A stretch of 5,735 nucleotides of DNA from the NCBI GenBank assembly GCA_002429085.1, contig DIYR01000105.1, forward strand, positions 1 to 5,735, written 5' to 3'. Position 1 is the first letter of the stretch. Each line of letters starts with the position of its first letter. Below, piece after piece: positions 3,988 to 5,735 of the stretch. The notes below the pieces were generated by a model. The model did no database searches. It was not told where the DNA came from and worked only from the letters and a program-made list of their open reading frames with translations. The DNA is from Flavobacteriales bacterium UBA6049. Its GTDB lineage: Bacteria; Bacteroidota; Bacteroidia; Flavobacteriales_G; Salibacteraceae. A program made the position numbers and the translations under genes.

Positions 3988-5735
3988 CAAACAGACAATT
4001 ATACAGCAGGTACAGGTGCTGGTGCAAGTTTAACAACGGGAGATTATAATGTGCTTATTGGAGATTCTGCTGGAACCAACTTGAGTTCAGGAAGTGGAAA
4101 CGTTTTTATTGGTGAAGATGCTGGACATGATCAAACCTCTGCAGGTTCTGCAAGCACATCTGTAGCAGATAAAATGGGTTCAGATCGTACCAGTAATATC
4201 TTTATTGGTATGGAAGCTGGGTATAGTAACACAACAGGTGTAGATTTTATATTCATCGGAACCCAAGCAGGTAGTAGTATCACTAGTGGATCTGATAACA
4301 TTTTCATTGGAAAAAGAGCAGGAGCTAGTTGTTTAAATGCAGGAAATGATAATGTCTTTATTGGAGACGAAGCAGGCGAAGATCACACGACTGGAGATGA
4401 CTGTACGTTTATAGGTGAAGATGCAGGTTATAACAATACTACTGCGAGCGATAATACATTTATCGGTTCTGCTGCAGGGCATGATAACACAACAGGGCAG
4501 AGAAATACCTCAGTAGGTGCACAAGCATTATACGATAATGAAGATGGTGATAGAAATACAGCAGTTGGAGATTCTGCTGGGGTTGATTTAGGACATGGTT
4601 CATTGAATACATTTATAGGGCAGGCTGCAGGTGCAAACACAGAAGAAGCAAGCTTTAACACCTTCGTAGGAGCAAGAGCTGGTTGGGATAATAATAGAAC
4701 CAACAATACGAACGATTCAGAAAGAAACACATATTTAGGTTATAGAACAGGTTATAGTAACAGAACAGGTGAAGATAACGTGGGGATCGGAGCATTTGCG
4801 GATTTTAATAATACGGTAAGGAACCGTACCACGTTTATTGGTTCTTATGCCAATGCAGATAATCATGATGTAATGGTGATGGGGGTTAGTGCGAGAGCAA
4901 GTGGAAGTAGATCTGCTTCGTTCGGGAACTACAGTGATGCAACCGCTACAGACGCTATGGCATTTGGATATTTGGCTCAGGCCACTGGTAACAGAACGTT
5001 TGCATTTGGACATAGTGCAAACGCAAGTGCGGCTGATGCATTTGCTTTTGGTAAAGAAAGTAATGTATCAGGTTCCAAATCAATAGGTTTCGGTTATCAA
5101 ACAAATATCGATTCAGAAAATTCTATTGGTATAGGGTATCAAGTAGATGTTAATGGAAGTAACAGTATCAGTTTAGGGCATCAATCAGTAGCAGACTCAT
5201 CTAATTCAATTAGTATTGGAGCTAATGCAAATACCGGAAATAAATATGCCATAGCCATTGGTTCAGGAGCATCTGCTCCTAATGCAAATACCATGGTACT
5301 AGGAGGAACAACTACCACAAATCGAGTAAGCGTTGGTATTGGTACTTCAACACCTAATCAATATGCTTCTTTAGAGCTTGGCGAAAGCGATAGAGGTTTT
5401 CTAATGAATAGATTAAGTACTGCTCAATTGACATCATTAGCTGGAAACCTAGGAAGTGGAGATAAAGGGATGATGGCTTATGATTCAACAGAAAGTAAGT
5501 TTAAAGTATGGGACGGATCTGCATGGGGAGATATTGGATCAGCTGGAGTTGACACAGATGATCAAACCTTGAGTTTATCAGGAACTACATTGAGCATTGC
5601 AGATGGTAACAGTGTAGATTTAAGTGCCGTTCAAGATGGAACAGGAACAGATGATCAGAACTTGACACTAACAGGTTCGTCATTAAGTATCGAAGGAGGA
5701 AACTCAGTTGACTTATCGTCATTAGATACCGATAC
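3919..5735 (+). CDS. Secreted YadA-head-like / tail-fibre-like beta-repeat protein (3' end outside window)
   Basis: The frame is open from ATG 3919 to the window end, giving 605 complete codons without a stop. It is the longest coding frame here. In order it shows: a signal peptide (1-23); a 17-residue repeat array with core 'NTFIGxxAG' (44-303); a 14-residue array with core 'SIxIGxxAxA' (304-471), as in heads of trimeric adhesins such as YadA; a neck (about 472-540) with 'VGIGTSTPN', 'GFLMNRLSTAQL' and 'WDGSAWGDIG', typical of Bacteroidota tail-fibre-like proteins; and a new array of 'TDDQ-L-L-G--L-I--GN-VDLS' units from 545. The expected fold is a left-handed beta-roll, probably trimeric, forming a surface fibre or adhesin. 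The C-terminus, which would show a peptidase S74 chaperone, a type IX secretion sorting domain or a membrane anchor, is not visible. The signal peptide and single-gene context argue against a phage tail fibre. It appears to be transcribed separately from the upstream glycosyltransferase genes. Confidence 0.87.
   Translation, partial: MNYLALRVIVIAFLCWLSSDLFAQTDNYTAGTGAGASLTTGDYNVLIGDSAGTNLSSGSGNVFIGEDAGHDQTSAGSASTSVADKMGSDRTSNIFIGMEAGYSNTTGVDFIFIGTQAGSSITSGSDNIFIGKRAGASCLNAGNDNVFIGDEAGEDHTTGDDCTFIGEDAGYNNTTASDNTFIGSAAGHDNTTGQRNTSVGAQALYDNEDGDRNTAVGDSAGVDLGHGSLNTFIGQAAGANTEEASFNTFVGARAGWDNNRTNNTNDSERNTYLGYRTGYSNRTGEDNVGIGAFADFNNTVRNRTTFIGSYANADNHDVMVMGVSARASGSRSASFGNYSDATATDAMAFGYLAQATGNRTFAFGHSANASAADAFAFGKESNVSGSKSIGFGYQTNIDSENSIGIGYQVDVNGSNSISLGHQSVADSSNSISIGANANTGNKYAIAIGSGASAPNANTMVLGGTTTTNRVSVGIGTSTPNQYASLELGESDRGFLMNRLSTAQLTSLAGNLGSGDKGMMAYDSTESKFKVWDGSAWGDIGSAGVDTDDQTLSLSGTTLSIADGNSVDLSAVQDGTGTDDQNLTLTGSSLSIEGGNSVDLSSLDTD
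4048..4827 (+). repeat. Array of 17-residue (51-base) 'NTFIGxxAG' repeats
   Basis: Clear units start at residues 44, 61, 93, 110, 127, 145, 162, 179, 196, 213, 230, 247, 270 and 287. A decayed unit near 79 ('STSVADKMG') bridges the 61-93 gap. The spacing is 17 apart from one 18 (127 to 145), the 61-79-93 stretch, and one 23 (247 to 270, with an Asn-rich insertion). Similar peptides use different codons (FIG is ttt-att-ggt, ttc-atc-gga, ttt-ata-ggg and so on), so the repeats are old and kept by selection on the protein, not recent DNA duplications. Confidence 0.88.
4828..5331 (+). repeat. Array of 14-residue (42-base) YadA-head-like repeats
   Basis: Twelve units start at residues 304, 318, 332, 346, 360, 374, 388, 402, 416, 430, 444 and 458, with an unbroken spacing of 14. 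The cores are short hydrophobic-G strands: TTFIG, VMVMG, SASFG, AMAFG, TFAFG, AFAFG, SIGFG, SIGIG, SISLG, SISIG, AIAIG and TMVLG. The period and core match the head repeats of trimeric autotransporter adhesins, where each unit is one turn of a left-handed beta-roll. Confidence 0.9.
5332..5538 (+). other. Tail-fibre-like neck segment of the repeat protein
   Basis: Residues 472-540 leave the 14-residue register. They contain 'VGIGTSTPN' (472-480), 'LELGESDRGFLMNRLSTAQL' (485-504), 'GDKGMMAYDS' (514-523) and 'WDGSAWGDIG' (531-540). Segments of this layout recur in Bacteroidota proteins annotated as tail-fibre or S74-type. They usually link a repeat head to a stalk or chaperone part. The function of the segment itself is not established. 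Confidence 0.6.
5551..5735 (+). repeat. Start of a second repeat array ('TDDQ ... GN-VDLS' units), cut by the window end
   Basis: Unit 1 begins with 'DTDDQTLSLSG' (residue 545) and ends 'GNSVDLS' (563-569). Unit 2 begins with 'GTDDQNLTLTG' (576) and ends 'GNSVDLS' (594-600). A third starts at 'DTD' (603-605). The step is 31 residues and then 27, the difference being a shorter linker after VDLS. The DNA of the two units is clearly diverged. These units often occur in long series in secreted Bacteroidota proteins, so the array probably continues beyond the window. Confidence 0.8.

Noticed and set aside
4428..5086. Short frames on both strands inside the repeat protein gene (4428-4730 and 4735-5013 minus; 4889-5086 plus)
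   Set aside because: The + frame from 3919 is continuous and has regular protein repeats. The apparent Ser/Cys- or Leu-rich products only mirror its repetitive DNA.
4048..5331. Regular 51- and 42-base periodicity considered as a CRISPR or DNA satellite array
   Set aside because: The repeats are conserved at protein level only, with varied synonymous codons and no identical DNA repeat or spacer structure.
3919..5735. Prophage tail-fibre interpretation of the last gene
   Set aside because: It has a clear signal peptide, its neighbours are cell-envelope glycosyltransferase genes, and no phage gene is seen. It could be reopened if the downstream sequence shows tail genes.

Overview
The window looks like a chromosomal segment of a member of the Bacteroidota. 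The DNA is AT-rich, no Shine-Dalgarno sequence precedes any start codon, and the last gene encodes a secreted repeat protein with a 'VGIGTSTP ... GFLMNRLSTAQ ... WDGSAW' segment of a kind common in proteins of that phylum. I cannot place it at genus level. All genes are on the + strand, and both outer genes are cut by the window edges.

Layout: (1) 1-990 is the 3' part of a gene for a multi-pass membrane protein with a TPR-like C-terminal half. (2) 997-1965, only 6 bases later, encodes a GtrB/DPM1-like family 2 glycosyltransferase that should load a sugar onto a polyprenyl phosphate. (3) 1992-3773, 26 bases later, encodes a large multi-pass protein resembling the TMTC (GT-C, protein O-mannosyltransferase-like) family, followed by five exact 34-residue TPRs. 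The tight spacing suggests one transcript. (4) 3774-3918 is the only sizeable intergenic gap (145 bp). It holds a likely intrinsic terminator and a tentative promoter. (5) 3919 to the window end is the start of a very long secreted beta-repeat protein. At least 605 residues are visible: a signal peptide, an array of 17-residue repeats, an array of 14-residue YadA-head-like repeats, a tail-fibre-like neck, and the beginning of a '(D/G)TDDQ-L-L-G--L-I--GN-VDLS' repeat array.

Working model (inference): the family 2 enzyme makes a polyprenyl-phosphate sugar, and the TMTC-like GT-C enzyme transfers it on the periplasmic side to a protein held by its TPRs. The first protein, with a similar membrane-plus-TPR layout, may be a second transferase or an accessory factor. 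The neighbouring secreted Ser/Thr/Asn-rich fibre is an obvious candidate acceptor, but it appears to be a separate transcription unit, so the link rests on proximity alone. No RNA genes, mobile elements or CRISPR arrays were seen.
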